5,896 bases of DNA. It comes from an uncultured Chryseolinea sp. (GTDB lineage Bacteria; Bacteroidota; Bacteroidia; Cytophagales; Cyclobacteriaceae). Shown here piece after piece: positions 4,815 through 5,896 of this stretch. The translations under genes were made by a program, and so were the position numbers. Under the pieces are notes generated by a model that ran no database searches, had not been told where the DNA came from, and saw only the letters and a list, made by a program, of their open reading frames with translations. Position 1 is the first letter of the stretch. Every line of letters begins with the position of its first letter. The stretch covers positions 1 to 5,896 of the forward strand of contig CAMLER010000346.1 of NCBI GenBank assembly GCA_946478915.1. Direction: 5' to 3'.

Positions 4815-4855
4815 GGAAAAATTTAATGGCAATTCTTCGGTATCGTTTGCATTAA
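4815..4855 (-). terminator. Possible Rho-independent terminator after the YjbR gene
   Basis: Directly after the YjbR stop, the minus strand reads TTAATGCAA, a 14-base loop, then TTGCCATTAA, which pairs as a 9-bp stem with one bulged base (plus-strand arms 4823-4832 and 4847-4855). ATTTTT follows within two bases. The stem is AT-rich and thus weak, but stem plus T-run in the right place fits a terminator and would separate this gene from NADAR. Confidence 0.4.
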
Positions 4856-5185
4856 TTACCGTTTTGTTTTTCTTACAGTATGCACTGCGTTGCGAGCCAT
4901 GTTCAATGCATCGAGCATTAGTTCCTTTGGCACTTTCTTCAAATCAAAAGTTGTCCATCCGTGAATACCCCACTTATTGGGCACCGGGTAAACCACTTTC
5001 TGATCAAACAAACAGAAGACTGACTGATCCTCTGGAGTGAGCTTGAGGTTAGCGGTTGAAGTCTCTTCGTGAAGTGTAGCAAATATCCGTTTTCCTTTAA
5101 CTTTAAAAGCCCGCCGATCGAAATGAGGATTTTCCTCTGTGTCTGGAAAGGACAGCGCCATTGCTGAAAATTGTTTGTTTGTCAT
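4856..5185 (-). CDS. MmcQ/YjbR family DNA-binding-like protein
   Basis: 109 residues, the normal size for this small cytoplasmic family. Visible conserved blocks are LSFPDTEENPHFDRRAFKVKGKRIFATL (11-38), NLKLTPEDQSVFC (46-58), the signature VVYPVPNKWGIHGWTTF (64-80) and VPKELMLDALNMA (85-97). The fold is the CyaY-like/double-wing type thought to bind DNA, but the biological role of the family is not established and I infer none here. An in-frame ATG at 5209 would add eight residues (MHLIHFEA); I choose 5185 because relatives begin MTxxxFxxxALSFP and nothing before it is conserved. The basic tail (VRKTKR) is ordinary for the family. It is preceded by the MFS gene 113 bases upstream on the same strand, and a hairpin with a T-run follows its stop. 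Confidence 0.9.
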   Translation of the reverse strand: MTNKQFSAMALSFPDTEENPHFDRRAFKVKGKRIFATLHEETSTANLKLTPEDQSVFCLFDQKVVYPVPNKWGIHGWTTFDLKKVPKELMLDALNMARNAVHTVRKTKR

Positions 5186-5298
5186 GGCTTCAAAATGAAT
5201 GAGGTGCAATTACTGGGTTCGTTCTAGCTTTAAGAAGCATCCAATATCGGAAACACGGCCGTAAAAAACTTGCCGGAAATTGCTGACCAATCAGAATA

Positions 5299-5896
5299 TT
5301 ATGACAGCGCAGCTACTGCCTGTTCCATTCGTTTTCGTCCGGATCTCAATATTACCAATGCCAGGAAGGATGTAATTGTCATGGTTGCCGCAACTGGTAC
5401 GCTGTCCGAAGAATTTAAAAGCCCAATACACCCCGACGCCAGTCCGGCAACTCCGATTTGTAAAAATCCTAATAATGCCGAAGCACTGCCGACATTTCTT
5501 GAAAAAGGCGAAAGTGCCAAAGCGGTGGCATTTGGATTAGTAAATCCGAGGCACGTTAATGCAACGAAAAAGATTGCAATAGTCCCTTCCAGCCCATAAA
5601 GATTATTCCAGGAGCCAATGAGAAAAAGAATTGCTGTTGCAACAAGCGTGGTGAGGGCAGCGTTAAAGATCTTTTCGCTCGAAAATTTCTTATTGATCAG
5701 GATATTCAATTGGCTACCGCCGATAAAACCCACTGAAAGAAGCGCGAAAATCCCTCCGTACATCTGTGGACTAACATTGTAATTCTCCATGAATATCACC
5801 GGCGAACCGGCAACGTAAATGAATAATGTAGAGAATGAAAAGGCACCGGCCAGGCTATACGTAGAAAATTGAGGCTGCCTGAAGATAGATATAAAC
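5299..5896 (-). CDS. MFS transporter, Bcr/CflA-like, C-terminal half (runs off window end)
   Basis: The frame stays open from the window end to the TAA at 5299-5301, giving 198 residues without the true start. The first visible part reads FRQPQF (6-11), then FSTLFIYVAGSPVIFMENY (21-39) and VSPQMYGGIFALLSVGFIGGSQLN (41-64), the pattern at the start of the second half of Bcr/CflA multidrug exporters. Six hydrophobic segments follow one another, near 13-34, 44-64, 78-98, 105-129, 134-157 and 165-184, corresponding to transmembrane helices 7-12 of a roughly 400-residue inner-membrane proton antiporter. GFTNPNATALAL in helix 10 and NVGSASALLGFLQ in helix 11 are also typical. Likely role is drug or small-metabolite efflux; the substrate cannot be told from this half. 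A GTG at 5799 lies inside the protein and is not its start. Confidence 0.9.
   Translation of the reverse strand, partial: FISIFRQPQFSTYSLAGAFSFSTLFIYVAGSPVIFMENYNVSPQMYGGIFALLSVGFIGGSQLNILINKKFSSEKIFNAALTTLVATAILFLIGSWNNLYGLEGTIAIFFVALTCLGFTNPNATALALSPFSRNVGSASALLGFLQIGVAGLASGCIGLLNSSDSVPVAATMTITSFLALVILRSGRKRMEQAVAALS

Noticed and set aside
5270..5599. 109-codon plus-strand frame opposite the MFS gene
   Set aside because: It is antisense to transmembrane helices 9-12 of a recognisable transporter.

Overview
The window looks like a piece of a Bacteroidota chromosome, perhaps from the Chitinophagales/Cytophagales/Sphingobacteriales side; no finer placement is possible by eye. The grounds are the FolE N-terminus, the pterin synthase, the APS reductase, and the YjbR and NADAR proteins, which read like Bacteroidota family members. 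Clear Shine-Dalgarno sites are also largely absent, as is usual in that phylum. There is no rRNA, tRNA, CRISPR array or recognisable transposase.

Layout: (1) 1-573, minus strand: a pterin pair, a 6-pyruvoyl-tetrahydropterin synthase/QueD family gene followed by the 5' end of folE. The folE start codon lies inside the upstream gene, and its 3' part is cut off by the window edge. (2) 574-1461: about 890 bases with no convincing gene, filled with short direct and inverted repeats and 7-bp-period arrays, ending in an AT-rich stretch that probably carries the next promoter. (3) 1462-3050, plus strand: a two-gene unit, an APS/PAPS reductase (cysH) and, 8 bases later, an extended-SDR sugar-nucleotide epimerase/dehydratase. 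(4) 3051-3428: the space between convergent genes, holding a MITE-like inverted-repeat element with an internal hairpin, a seven-copy heptamer array and a third copy of the element's end. (5) 3429-5896, minus strand: a stand-alone HNH endonuclease with a C-terminal helix-turn-helix, a NADAR (YbiA-like) N-glycosidase family protein, a MmcQ/YjbR protein with a possible terminator after it, and the C-terminal half of a Bcr/CflA-type MFS transporter that runs off the window.

How they work together: FolE makes 7,8-dihydroneopterin triphosphate, the substrate of the pterin synthase, so the first pair is a coherent pathway step. Its CxxxxxHGH motif resembles the animal 6-pyruvoyl-tetrahydropterin synthase more than E. 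coli QueD. CysH releases sulfite; the SDR next to it suggests, but does not prove, that the sulfite feeds a sugar or lipid modification rather than only cysteine synthesis. The HNH, NADAR and YjbR genes are separated by 120-149 bases, with a possible terminator between YjbR and NADAR, so I see no firm evidence that they form one system. The most unusual part of the window is its repeat content: both long non-coding stretches carry 7-bp-period arrays and palindromic repeats, and the cysH-SDR pair is flanked by near-identical inverted copies of one 21-bp sequence.
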